Positions 6,935 to 15,734 of a DNA stretch of 15,753 bases are shown one piece after another. Position 1 is the stretch's first letter. Every line of letters begins with the position of its first letter. Source of the stretch: Bacteroidota bacterium. GTDB lineage: Bacteria; Bacteroidota; Ignavibacteria; UBA10030; F1-140-MAGs086. The stretch is from NCBI GenBank assembly GCA_005792205.1, contig SXSO01000026.1:1-15753 (forward strand), written 5' to 3'. The translations under genes were made by a program, and so were the position numbers. Below the pieces are notes generated by a model, which ran no database searches, was not told the origin of the DNA, and worked only from the letters and a program-made list of their open reading frames with translations.

Positions 6935-9900
6935 TTAGTATTTGGGTAAAAATTGTTGTTCTTGAACTATCATCAGTTTTAGAATTTTTGTCTCACCAAT
7001 TTCTTTCATATCAATATGAGCAATATAAATTCCTGATGCAACTGGAAGTCCATCTTGGTTTTGCAAATCCCACTGCATTCTATCGTCATTGTGATTGCTT
7101 TCTTTTATAAGAACGCGAACCAAATTTCCCGCCAAATCAAAAATTCTAATTTCTACTTTGGATGGTAAATGATTAAATGTAACATATCTATTGAACCTAT
7201 CAATTTCATCCACATTTAATCCATAATATGGATTTGGATATACATTTATTTTTTGAACCATCTCTTTTGCAAGTGAGTTGCTGTTTCGTATAACTGGCTT
7301 AAATTTGAATTGCTTCACGTCACCATCTTTAACCGCTTTCATTGTTTCAAAAAGAATTGTAGTTCCACTTGAAGCATACGAACCATTACCTTTTACATCA
7401 GCAAATAAAATGGTAGAAATTTTTTGAGATGGAAGTTTTAAAATATCCCGTTTCAAATTATTTCCAGCAATACCAACAAAAAGTGATGTATCTTTGTATC
7501 CAACTCTTGAAATACCAATGATAGTATCAAAAATTGCAAAATTATCTATTTTTGTATTTCCCGTTGTATTCCAAACTCCATCTCCATTTTTATCAAACAC
7601 TGCGGGAAATACTTGACGATTTACATTAACTCCCATTGAATCAATAACCCAAACTGAAAACGGAACTTGTACCCAATAACCAAGATTATCACTTGAAGTT
7701 GCTTGAGCACGAGCATAATGCATACGACTATCAAACCGAATTTCATATTTTGAATCAAGTCCTGAAAGTGATGTTGTAAAATCATTTATTTCATCGCTTG
7801 CTCCATACAATCTATAAGTTCCCGTTGGATCAGTTTGTTGAAATATATTTGCAACTGTATTACCACTTGTATCAACTTGTGCTATACGACGAAGTCCTTC
7901 ACTTGGAGCATCAATCACACCAAAATTAAATCCTCGGAAAACAAAATGTTCTTGCGTTCCATCAAAACTGCTATTATCTTGAATAATTGCCTCACCTTCT
8001 GAAATAAGTGACCAAGTTTTTGAATTTCCTGAACCATTAAATTCAACTTGATATGTTTTTCCATCTATCAAATCAGGATTAAAAACTGAAATATCAAATG
8101 TTGCGTTATTATCTCCAACAATATTTTCAACTTCTGTTATTTCATCTCCATAGTTATATGAATATTCTGTTCCCGGATTTGGAAAATGTGGTTGAACAAC
8201 TTGAACCAACAAAGGACTTTCAATTACTTTTGGAACACCATCTAAATTCACAGAATATGAAGTTACAGCAAAATAATAATTTCTTCCATTTACAAGCGGA
8301 CGATTTCTAAACTTATCTTCAGTAATACGAATAAATCTTTCTATACCACTATTTGTTCCGCGAGCAACTATATCTTCTAACACATCTCCATCTTCATTAA
8401 CTTGTTCATCTTTGATATCTAATAGAGCATTGTCAATATCAAACGTTGCAAGAAGTTTTGCAGTTTTAAAATCTGCTGTAATAGATGGAAGTTGATACAC
8501 ATTATATCCTTCAAACTTGTAACCTGCTTCTGAATAATTTTCAATTCTTTTGGCAAGTGATGTATCAGATTCCCATTCAAATAAAAGTTCTTTATTAAGT
8601 TCAGTAACTCCTACATTTGGATTCTCAGCACCTTTTGGAACATTGAAAAGTGTTTTATATGCTTGTTGTGCTGATTTATCAATAAATTTTAAAACATTTA
8701 CACTTTTCAAATTATTTGAACCTTTTCCCGCAAGAAGAGCAACGACAACTTCTTGTGTATCTCCAAGTGCCATATTAAATGGTCCCGAAGCAAGAATTAT
8801 TCTTCTATCTCCTGCTGGTTCTGAAAATTGTGCTCCCGGTGCTCCACCATCGTACCATCCTGTTTTTTTCACGGGATCTCCACTCAGCCAAAATTGAGTA
8901 TTTATTCCTGCAGGATATTGAATAAATGGTGGTGGTGGCGGACCTTGTGGCGTTGGTGGATGTCCAGTCAACATATTATACCATTGAACTGTTCCATCAT
9001 ATTCCTCAAGTGGTGGATCGGTATAATGTCCTCCCGCTGCAAAGTAAATAAAAGAAGTCATTGGAAGATTTTTATAACCTTGTCTTTGTTGTAAATCGAA
9101 CACCGCACTATCTCCCGGTGATGGAACAATTGGTCCTGCAAAAAAATCATATCCAGAAGATGGAGGAGCAATTCCATATTGCGCAAACTCAGCATCTTGT
9201 GATGTTGAATTATACACAAAACCTAAACTTAACGATGTATCAGAACCTGCAAAATCATCTCCATAATCACCTAAATCTGGATCACTCCACTGTGCTACAT
9301 ACATACTATCTATAGTTGAGCCATATGGAGTTGTTACAGTTCCTTTGTAAATAAAACGAAATCTTTTAAATATAACATTTCCTAATGCGTCACTTCTTGC
9401 GTATCCCCAAAGTGTAACTTGCATTTCCATTCCAATTGGGGGAGAACCATATAAACCACTCGATAATCCCGGATTTAAGTCATTTGCTACAAACCAAACA
9501 ACTTGGTCGCCTCCTGCAAATCCCGGTTCATCAATATCATCCTCTGTAGTTGCATCTGAATTTGGTTGATATCCAGGAACTCCATCTTTATTATAGAATG
9601 GAGCACCTTTATATGAAGGCCATTCTAACCAATCTTTTTTGTATTGATCTCTAATTTGAGCAACATCACCATCATTAACTTGGTTCAGTGGTTTTGATAG
9701 AATCTCTGCTGCATCTTGTTTTAAATCAGCAGTCGCCCAATCTTTACGAATACGATATATTCTTACACTTGGATCAGTTTGAGTTTCTGCCACAATTGTA
9801 TTGCTTGTTGCTGTTATTCCTCCTGTGATTTTTCCACCTTGCGTTCCAATGTTATATGTTTGTCCTCCTGTACGAAGTTGTGGAGATTGTCCATCATTAA

Positions 9901-10174
9901 CTTTACCTCCCCAAACAAGTCCATCTTGGAAAATTACAGTTGAAGTTCCTCGCGGATATGTTACACCAGAATTTCCAGTATTAGGATTTCTTGCTGAATA
10001 TCCATCATTACGAATCCACATTGCTAAATTATTTATGTTCACAAGTGTGGAATATGGACCACCATCTTTGAGTTGTAGATTGTCATTTACTTTTTGAACT
10101 TTCACATTTACATTTGATGCAAATGTAAAACTTGAATAAACAAAGAATATTAAAATTAAAATTGATTTTTTCAT
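6935..10174 (-). CDS. Large exported multidomain protein with FnIII-like and C-terminal sorting-like domain
   Basis: A 1079-residue protein with signal peptide MKKSILILIFFVYSSFTFAS. A GGAG Shine-Dalgarno (10186-10183) lies 8 nt before the ATG. The first ~500 residues are not a family I can name; they are rich in Gly, Pro, Asp and aromatics and include a five-proline run in a loop near residue 409. Residues about 520-665 look fibronectin III-like: LLFEWESD, YKFEGYNVYQ and LVNGRNYYFAVTSYS. FDKNGDGVWNTTG resembles a calcium loop. The C-terminus from about 970 has INVYPNPYYG, a FlgD-like/T9SS type A core (EIRIFDLAGNLVRVL, ASGIYIAHIDM), then a short extra tail QEQQFLPKY. It sits between a TonB-dependent receptor (22 nt gap) and a PorV-family protein, so a surface or secreted partner of those two is likely. 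The substrate or function is unknown. Confidence 0.85.
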   Translation of the reverse strand: MKKSILILIFFVYSSFTFASNVNVKVQKVNDNLQLKDGGPYSTLVNINNLAMWIRNDGYSARNPNTGNSGVTYPRGTSTVIFQDGLVWGGKVNDGQSPQLRTGGQTYNIGTQGGKITGGITATSNTIVAETQTDPSVRIYRIRKDWATADLKQDAAEILSKPLNQVNDGDVAQIRDQYKKDWLEWPSYKGAPFYNKDGVPGYQPNSDATTEDDIDEPGFAGGDQVVWFVANDLNPGLSSGLYGSPPIGMEMQVTLWGYARSDALGNVIFKRFRFIYKGTVTTPYGSTIDSMYVAQWSDPDLGDYGDDFAGSDTSLSLGFVYNSTSQDAEFAQYGIAPPSSGYDFFAGPIVPSPGDSAVFDLQQRQGYKNLPMTSFIYFAAGGHYTDPPLEEYDGTVQWYNMLTGHPPTPQGPPPPPFIQYPAGINTQFWLSGDPVKKTGWYDGGAPGAQFSEPAGDRRIILASGPFNMALGDTQEVVVALLAGKGSNNLKSVNVLKFIDKSAQQAYKTLFNVPKGAENPNVGVTELNKELLFEWESDTSLAKRIENYSEAGYKFEGYNVYQLPSITADFKTAKLLATFDIDNALLDIKDEQVNEDGDVLEDIVARGTNSGIERFIRITEDKFRNRPLVNGRNYYFAVTSYSVNLDGVPKVIESPLLVQVVQPHFPNPGTEYSYNYGDEITEVENIVGDNNATFDISVFNPDLIDGKTYQVEFNGSGNSKTWSLISEGEAIIQDNSSFDGTQEHFVFRGFNFGVIDAPSEGLRRIAQVDTSGNTVANIFQQTDPTGTYRLYGASDEINDFTTSLSGLDSKYEIRFDSRMHYARAQATSSDNLGYWVQVPFSVWVIDSMGVNVNRQVFPAVFDKNGDGVWNTTGNTKIDNFAIFDTIIGISRVGYKDTSLFVGIAGNNLKRDILKLPSQKISTILFADVKGNGSYASSGTTILFETMKAVKDGDVKQFKFKPVIRNSNSLAKEMVQKINVYPNPYYGLNVDEIDRFNRYVTFNHLPSKVEIRIFDLAGNLVRVLIKESNHNDDRMQWDLQNQDGLPVASGIYIAHIDMKEIGETKILKLMIVQEQQFLPKY

Positions 10175-10196
10175 TGAGTTAACTCCGTTTTTTTAT

Positions 10197-13184
10197 TTAT
10201 AATTCCATTTTTACACCAAACCTAATTTGTCTTGGTGCTCCAAATAAATCACCACCTTGATTCACATTATAGTTAATACGATGCTCCAAATTTATGGCTT
10301 CATACAATTCAACATATTTATCTCCAAGTCCTTGAACTGTCAATCCGCTCAAATCAGGATTTGTCAAATATCCATCGTCGTAAGCACTTCCTGTACGGGA
10401 ATAAACATCTATAATATGTTTTGTATTGAAAAGATTTTGAACATAAACATAAAAATTCATTCCAATTCCAGCAAAGTCAACTGTTTTATCAAACCGCACA
10501 TCAAAATTGAAATTCCATGGTGTTGTAGATGCTCCAATTTGTTCAAGTGGAGAACGTTGACGAGGATCATCATCTCCAAGAAATCCACCTTCTTCAGGAC
10601 CTCTTTGTCCAATTGAACCACCTGAAAGTGTGAAAGGATGTCCACTTGTAAACGTAAAAAGAAAGTTTGCTCCAAATTGTTCTAAAAATGGACCACCATC
10701 ATCTTTTCCAAAACGATAGTCAATATTAAATGTTCCACGATGTGTTTGATTAAATGTAAGTGGTGAAATAACAGTTGGACGAACATCTCCACTTTCAACT
10801 GATGAGATTGCAGAATTTCCAACTGAACCCGTTCCTAAAGCATCTGAAAGTGTGTAATTAAATACTGCTTGAATTCTATTTACTCTTTGAAGTGTAAAAT
10901 TAAATTCAAGTCCTTTTGTTGTTGCAAAATCTCCATTCACATAATATGAATACGATGCTGCACGTGAACCTGAAATAGTTGAAATTTTATCGACTTGAAT
11001 TTGGCCTTTTATATCTTTGTAAAAACCAGTTAAATCAAATTTTGCATAATCAGAAATTTGTTGTGTAAAACCAATTTCATATTGAGTTGTTCTTTCTGGT
11101 TCAAGTCCATAACCAAGAGGATTAGCTACAAAATTTCCTCCTTTGAATATCAATGACGAAAGACCTTGTCCCGCATAAATTGTATTAAGTTGAGGCGCTT
11201 GCACAAACTTTCCATATTGCATATGAAAAACTGTTCTTTCGGTTACAGGAAACGCAAAACCAAGACGTGGACTAATTTGCATAAATGGTTCCATATCTTC
11301 AAGACCTATTTCCAACAATTCAAATGTTTCTGGATCAAGTTGTGGATCAGTTGGATCTTTTAATTTTCTATCATTCATATCAATATAATCAAGACGAACT
11401 CCAAGATTTACAATCAAATCTGAAAACTCAATTTTATCAAGAAGATAAACTCCACCAAAAACTGGATGTTTTGGAGCGTCTACTCCTTTATTGATTTCAT
11501 TTCCATAAATATCATAACCATAAGCATTTATATTTCCTCCTTGCGTTCGCATTTGGAAATCTCTGTCTATACCAGGAGTTCGTGCTATATCAGGAAATGA
11601 ACGAAAAAAATCTAAGATCCCTTTTGTTCCAACGCTACTAAATGAACGAACTGTATATTCTTGAAATGTTCCACCAAATTTTACTTCATGTTCATTTCCA
11701 ATTTGTTTTGTAAAATCAAGTGAACCACCAATGTAACTTTGTTTTTGTTTTGAATATCCTGAAATCAAACGACCGGGATAATCAAATATAAACCCAAACG
11801 CTTGATATCGTGGAGTTCCATAAGTGTAGTTCAAACCATAATCAATACCTGCTTGTTCATTTGCCAAGCTATCGTTATATAGCCAAAACTCATCTCCAAA
11901 AACTGGATCATAAGTTTTTCTACGATAATCAAAATAGTTTAAATTAAGTTCATAGAATGTTTCATTGTCAAGAAAGTGTGAAATTCTCAATGTTGTTAAA
12001 GCAGAACTTTTATCTTCCATTGCCCAACGAGTGTTTTGCCAAGTTTCACCATTTGTTTGATTTGTAATTAATGTTCTTCTGATTGGGTTTGTTCCGCTAT
12101 TTTGATTTTGTTGCCAAGAAAATGTTCCACCTAAACGAACTTGAACTGGATATGCATCATAAGTTATAGTTCCATTTCCCGTATAGCGACTTTGAGATGT
12201 TCCTGGAATATTTCCTGGTTTTGTTTCAACCGTAAATAAACTTCCATCTCCATTTAAAAGACCATCATCTTGAATATCAGTAATTCTAAATCCATCCCAA
12301 AATTTTACACTATTATCTTTTTGAAATTGGTTTTCTCCCGCAACAAAAAATTTTAATTTATCAGTAATTGGACCACTTAATGTTAAAACATAATTGCTAT
12401 AACCATATGAATAAGTATCAAATATATTGGACTTTTCATATTGCGGTGTAAAATTATCTGTTTCTGCTGTGATAGAACCTGAAAAATTAGATGTTCCACT
12501 TCTTAAAGTTTGACGGATAATTCCAGCATTTGCTCCACCAAATTCTGCTGTATAACCTCCCGATTGAACTTGAAATTCTTCAAGTGCTTCAGGAATTACG
12601 GTTGAAAGTTCTTGACCATCTACAACATTTCTAACACTTGCACCTTCTACATAATAACCAACTTCATCAGCACGACCTCCACGAATATAAAGTTTTTTTG
12701 TCCCTCTATCATTTTGTGCAACGACTCCAGGAACAAGTGCAACTGCTGATTTTACATCTCTTACGGGAAGATTTTTTAAATCCTCTCGTGATGTGTAACG
12801 AGAAGTTGTTGCTTGATCTTTTTGAATAAGTGGTCTTTCTCCAAGTGTAATAACTTCTTTTACTTCCACACCTTCTGCTTGAAGTTTAAAATCTCTATCA
12901 GTTGTTTTTCCCGCAATCACTTGAACATTTGAATGAATCACTGAAGTATAGCCAATATAACTTGATTTTAAACTATAATTTCCTGCAGCAACATTCATAA
13001 TGATGTAATCACCTTCAACATTTGTTACAGCACCAAGTGAAGTTCCAACAACAACAACATTTGCTCCAATGATTGCTTCTTTGGTTGCCGCATCAGTTAT
13101 TTTTCCACGAATTTTTCCACTAACTTGTGGAAATACAATTTGAGGAAAAATAAAAAGAGTAAGTAATAATATTTTTTTATACAT
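10197..13184 (-). CDS. TonB-dependent outer-membrane receptor with carboxypeptidase-regulatory-like N-domain
   Basis: A 995-residue receptor with signal peptide MYKKILLLTLFIFPQIVFPQ. Residues about 21-105 form a CarboxypepD_reg-like Ig domain (GKIRGKITDAATKEAIIGANV, with GDYIIMNVAAGNYSL). The plug runs from about 125 to 230 and includes LPVRDVKSAVALVPGVV, the LYIRGGRADEVGYYVEGA segment and EFQVQSGGYTAEFGGANAG. A large barrel fills the rest and ends in IRFGVKMEL. A clear Shine-Dalgarno AGAAAGGA (13200-13193) lies 8 nt before the ATG. The domain order is that of Oar/SusC-like receptors. It is clustered with a lipoprotein upstream, but that protein looks like DUF4397 rather than SusD, so a glycan-uptake label is not justified. 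A large outer-membrane transporter or export-linked barrel is well supported; its substrate is not. Confidence 0.93.
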   Translation of the reverse strand: MYKKILLLTLFIFPQIVFPQVSGKIRGKITDAATKEAIIGANVVVVGTSLGAVTNVEGDYIIMNVAAGNYSLKSSYIGYTSVIHSNVQVIAGKTTDRDFKLQAEGVEVKEVITLGERPLIQKDQATTSRYTSREDLKNLPVRDVKSAVALVPGVVAQNDRGTKKLYIRGGRADEVGYYVEGASVRNVVDGQELSTVIPEALEEFQVQSGGYTAEFGGANAGIIRQTLRSGTSNFSGSITAETDNFTPQYEKSNIFDTYSYGYSNYVLTLSGPITDKLKFFVAGENQFQKDNSVKFWDGFRITDIQDDGLLNGDGSLFTVETKPGNIPGTSQSRYTGNGTITYDAYPVQVRLGGTFSWQQNQNSGTNPIRRTLITNQTNGETWQNTRWAMEDKSSALTTLRISHFLDNETFYELNLNYFDYRRKTYDPVFGDEFWLYNDSLANEQAGIDYGLNYTYGTPRYQAFGFIFDYPGRLISGYSKQKQSYIGGSLDFTKQIGNEHEVKFGGTFQEYTVRSFSSVGTKGILDFFRSFPDIARTPGIDRDFQMRTQGGNINAYGYDIYGNEINKGVDAPKHPVFGGVYLLDKIEFSDLIVNLGVRLDYIDMNDRKLKDPTDPQLDPETFELLEIGLEDMEPFMQISPRLGFAFPVTERTVFHMQYGKFVQAPQLNTIYAGQGLSSLIFKGGNFVANPLGYGLEPERTTQYEIGFTQQISDYAKFDLTGFYKDIKGQIQVDKISTISGSRAASYSYYVNGDFATTKGLEFNFTLQRVNRIQAVFNYTLSDALGTGSVGNSAISSVESGDVRPTVISPLTFNQTHRGTFNIDYRFGKDDGGPFLEQFGANFLFTFTSGHPFTLSGGSIGQRGPEEGGFLGDDDPRQRSPLEQIGASTTPWNFNFDVRFDKTVDFAGIGMNFYVYVQNLFNTKHIIDVYSRTGSAYDDGYLTNPDLSGLTVQGLGDKYVELYEAINLEHRINYNVNQGGDLFGAPRQIRFGVKMEL

Positions 13185-13211
13185 ATTTTTTTTCCTTTCT
13201 TAAAACTTTTT

Positions 13212-13868
13212 TTAATCGTCAGTTAGTTGTAGAAGTTTTGTTGCAGTTCCATTCTTCACAGAAACCAAAGTATAATTTTTTCTCGCTTGAAGATTTACTG
13301 AAACAGTATCTACAAATGTGTTTCCTGATTTCAAATATAAATTTTCTTGATATGTTGAAGACATTAATTCATAGTCAACAACGCTTGATGTAACAAAACT
13401 TTTATTAGAAAATATATTTGAACTTGTATCAGCAACCGATAATTGAGTAGTGTCAGTTGCATTGATAAAACGAACTTGCGGAAGTGAGTCGTTCAACGAA
13501 AGAGTGTATGTATTTCTTTCTTTATTAAAAGTAAAATATCTTCCTTCAGAGTTTGGAGAATGGATAAACATAGTTCCCTTTTCATTTACTGTAAGTGCTT
13601 TCACTTCACGAATTGTATCTCCATTTACATACAAATCAATTGTTCTACTTCCTGCATTAACCAAATTATAATCAATGCTTCCCATTGCAGAAATATTATA
13701 TGTTGTTGAATTATCAATTACAATTGTAACATCACTTCCATAAGCATTTACAAATCTAATTGGAACTTTATAGTTAGGAGGGGTTACTCCTTCAGTTGGA
13801 ATATCTACACATCCAAAAAATTGGACAAGTAAGATAATTGGTAAAATTATTTTTTTCATCATAGCCAT
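13212..13868 (-). CDS. DUF4397-like lipoprotein with an internal duplication
   Basis: A protein of up to 218 residues. The N-terminus MAMMKKIILPIILLVQFFGC is a lipoprotein signal with the modified cysteine at residue 20. Three ATGs compete. The one at 13862 has AAAGAA 8 nt upstream and may be the true start; I give the longest form. The mature part contains two similar units of roughly 85-100 residues: VPIRFVNAYGSDVTIVIDN (35-53) to about 108, and LPQVRFINATDTTQLSVAD (129-147) to about 206. This RFVNA...DLYVNG pattern is what I associate with DUF4397, a surface-lipoprotein domain of unknown function. It is the first gene of the cluster, 27 nt before the TonB-dependent receptor, so it may be that receptor's surface partner. 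Lipoprotein status is reasonably sure, the domain name moderately so, the role unknown. Confidence 0.8.
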   Translation of the reverse strand: MAMMKKIILPIILLVQFFGCVDIPTEGVTPPNYKVPIRFVNAYGSDVTIVIDNSTTYNISAMGSIDYNLVNAGSRTIDLYVNGDTIREVKALTVNEKGTMFIHSPNSEGRYFTFNKERNTYTLSLNDSLPQVRFINATDTTQLSVADTSSNIFSNKSFVTSSVVDYELMSSTYQENLYLKSGNTFVDTVSVNLQARKNYTLVSVKNGTATKLLQLTDD

Positions 13869-13892
13869 ATTTCTTTATTAGGAAAATGTGAA

Positions 13893-13929
13893 ATAAAAAG
13901 AAACCCATTTTTTTCAAAATGGGTTTCTT
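13893..13929 (-). terminator. Strong intrinsic terminator after the Asp-box propeller gene
   Basis: In the transcript, a 14-bp perfect stem (13929-13916 with 13911-13898; arm AAGAAACCCATTTT) is capped by a GAAA tetraloop and followed by TTTTATTT. It lies 12 nt after the stop of the 597-residue gene and 30 nt before the first ATG of the next cluster. The plus-strand side has no U-run, so it acts in the minus direction only. Confidence 0.92.
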
Positions 13930-13940
13930 AAATTTAAAAA

Positions 13941-15734
13941 TTATTTAGATAACATAATTTTTTGAGTTGTTACAAACTCACCTGCTTGAAGTTTCATTAA
14001 ATATAAACCACTTGCAAGTATAGATGCATTGAACTCAACTTTATATTTTCCTGCTGCTTGATATCCATTGAATAATGTTGCAACTTCTTTTCCTGTGATA
14101 TCATAAACATTCAAACTTACATTTGCTGCGTTTGCAATATCATAAGAAATTGTTGTAGATGGATTGAATGGATTTGGATAATTTGCATGCAGAGCAAAGT
14201 TTGTTGGAACTCCCGGTTCTCTTTCAGTAACACCTGTAATGAAATTATACATTACATTTGCTCCCCAAATTGAGGTTGGTGCTGTATCATCTAAATCTGA
14301 ATCTGGAACATCTGCAAGTTGTGTGGTTTTCATAATAACAACATTTGCTGCATTTCCGTCTTTCATAAATCTTGGAGCAATATGAGTTTGCATTTCTCTT
14401 TGTTTTGTTCCGCTATTTGTTTGAGTTACATTCATTGTTTCATACCACATTCCATTTGACCATCCTTTTAAGAAAATATCTCCTGCGCTATCTCCTTCAA
14501 CTGGAGCATCAACCCATTTTACCATAATTGAATTTCTATCTTGTGAAATAGATGCAAAAAGTTCATTGTCCATTTGTGAAAGTGCAGAAAATCCTGTAAT
14601 AAATGAGTTTGTACGATCTGCAATTTTTTCAACATCCCAAGAACCATTGTTTGAAGATAAATGCAATATACTAAATGCTCCTGATGTTGTATCTATTCCA
14701 GAAAAGAGAATATGATAATTGTTATTTGCATCAACCACAAAATCATGAGCAACTCTTCCGTCAATTGTTCCAATATCATCATATCCGTCACTTAATGATG
14801 GCCAATCACTTGCTGATGTCCAACTACTCCAAGTTGCACCACCATCTTCTGATTTAGTAACGGTAAAATATAAATGTGCAAAATCAGTTGATGTAACTGC
14901 TGCTTCAACATAAACTGTATTTCCTTTGCAGTGAACTCTTTCTGCAAAAAGTGCCGTCCATCCTTCTGCTGTTCCATTCCAAAGTTTTGCTTCTGTCCAA
15001 GTTTCACCTAAATTATCTGTTTTCCAAAATGATAAATTAGATGCACCACCTGCTGCATCAGTTCTCTCTGTAACAAAATAAACATCATTTGAACCATCTT
15101 CTGCTGATGCAATATATGTTCCTGCTCCATAATCTAATGAAGCATCACCATAAATTGTGGTAAATGGCGTGCAAGAACTATACACATCAAGTCCAATTCC
15201 AAGAAGCCCCCAACTTCCACCTCCTGGTTGAAGTTGTGGATATGAATATTCAAAAAATGTTTCTCCTGGATTTGTAGAATTTCCTGGATTTGCAATTGCT
15301 GCACTTGGATAACGACCACTACCATCTACATCACCATTTAATGCTGTTCCACATCTTGGCCAATTTGTTCCCATATCCGCAGAAGTGTTATACCAAAGTG
15401 TTCCACTTGTTCCATGAGGAGAAACACTTGTATGTCCACGATGAATTACGGCAATTGCATGTGAAGTAACATCATATGAAAGTGGATTTATATCTGCACT
15501 TCCTGTTCCATAGCAATTTGGCATGCTATCAATATAAACCCAATTTGCATCATTAACAGAATTTCCACCATTTCTTGTATATGATGGAAGTTGAGATGTT
15601 GATTGAGTATAACTTGGTTCATTTACAACATTTTGTTTTTTAACTTTTGGACGAAGGAATTTTGTATTTCCCGCAAAAGATAAATTGGCAAATGTTATTA
15701 AAACCAACAATAATGAAGTTATATTTTTTGTCAT
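13941..15734 (-). CDS. Secreted Asp-box beta-propeller protein with T9SS type A sorting domain
   Basis: A 597-residue exported protein. Signal peptide MTKNITSLLLVLITFANLSFA covers 1-21. A sialidase-like propeller region fills about 60-500, with three Asp-box-type turns (S/TxDxGxTW): SADMGTNW (118-125), TDNLGETW (239-246) and SEDGGATW (295-302). The C-terminus (about 512-597) is a T9SS sorting domain: NYPNPFNPSTTISYDI, SLNVYDITGKEVATL and a final KIMLSK. I do not see the FRIP motif or an arginine triad that would argue for a real sialidase, so an enzymatic label is not warranted; it could be a structural or adhesive surface protein. The ATG at 15734 fits the signal peptide. Only 19 bases of upstream sequence are present, so its promoter and operon partners are out of view. 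Followed by a strong terminator, it ends its own transcript. Confidence 0.87.
   Translation of the reverse strand: MTKNITSLLLVLITFANLSFAGNTKFLRPKVKKQNVVNEPSYTQSTSQLPSYTRNGGNSVNDANWVYIDSMPNCYGTGSADINPLSYDVTSHAIAVIHRGHTSVSPHGTSGTLWYNTSADMGTNWPRCGTALNGDVDGSGRYPSAAIANPGNSTNPGETFFEYSYPQLQPGGGSWGLLGIGLDVYSSCTPFTTIYGDASLDYGAGTYIASAEDGSNDVYFVTERTDAAGGASNLSFWKTDNLGETWTEAKLWNGTAEGWTALFAERVHCKGNTVYVEAAVTSTDFAHLYFTVTKSEDGGATWSSWTSASDWPSLSDGYDDIGTIDGRVAHDFVVDANNNYHILFSGIDTTSGAFSILHLSSNNGSWDVEKIADRTNSFITGFSALSQMDNELFASISQDRNSIMVKWVDAPVEGDSAGDIFLKGWSNGMWYETMNVTQTNSGTKQREMQTHIAPRFMKDGNAANVVIMKTTQLADVPDSDLDDTAPTSIWGANVMYNFITGVTEREPGVPTNFALHANYPNPFNPSTTISYDIANAANVSLNVYDITGKEVATLFNGYQAAGKYKVEFNASILASGLYLMKLQAGEFVTTQKIMLSK

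Noticed and set aside
8550..8897. Plus-strand open frame of 115 codons
   Set aside because: It is antisense to the 1079-residue gene, has no Shine-Dalgarno or recognisable domain, and its composition mirrors the opposite strand.
10257..10616. Plus-strand open frame of 119 codons (and a similar one at 6751-7110)
   Set aside because: They lie opposite well-supported barrel genes, contain no family motif, and result from stop-poor antisense frames.
10197..13868. SusC/SusD glycan-uptake pair
   Set aside because: The receptor is SusC/Oar-like, but the neighbouring lipoprotein is short, all-beta and DUF4397-like, unlike the large helical SusD family.
15079..15734. Sialidase enzyme annotation for the Asp-box protein
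   Set aside because: Asp boxes also occur in many non-enzymatic propellers, and the catalytic motifs were not seen.
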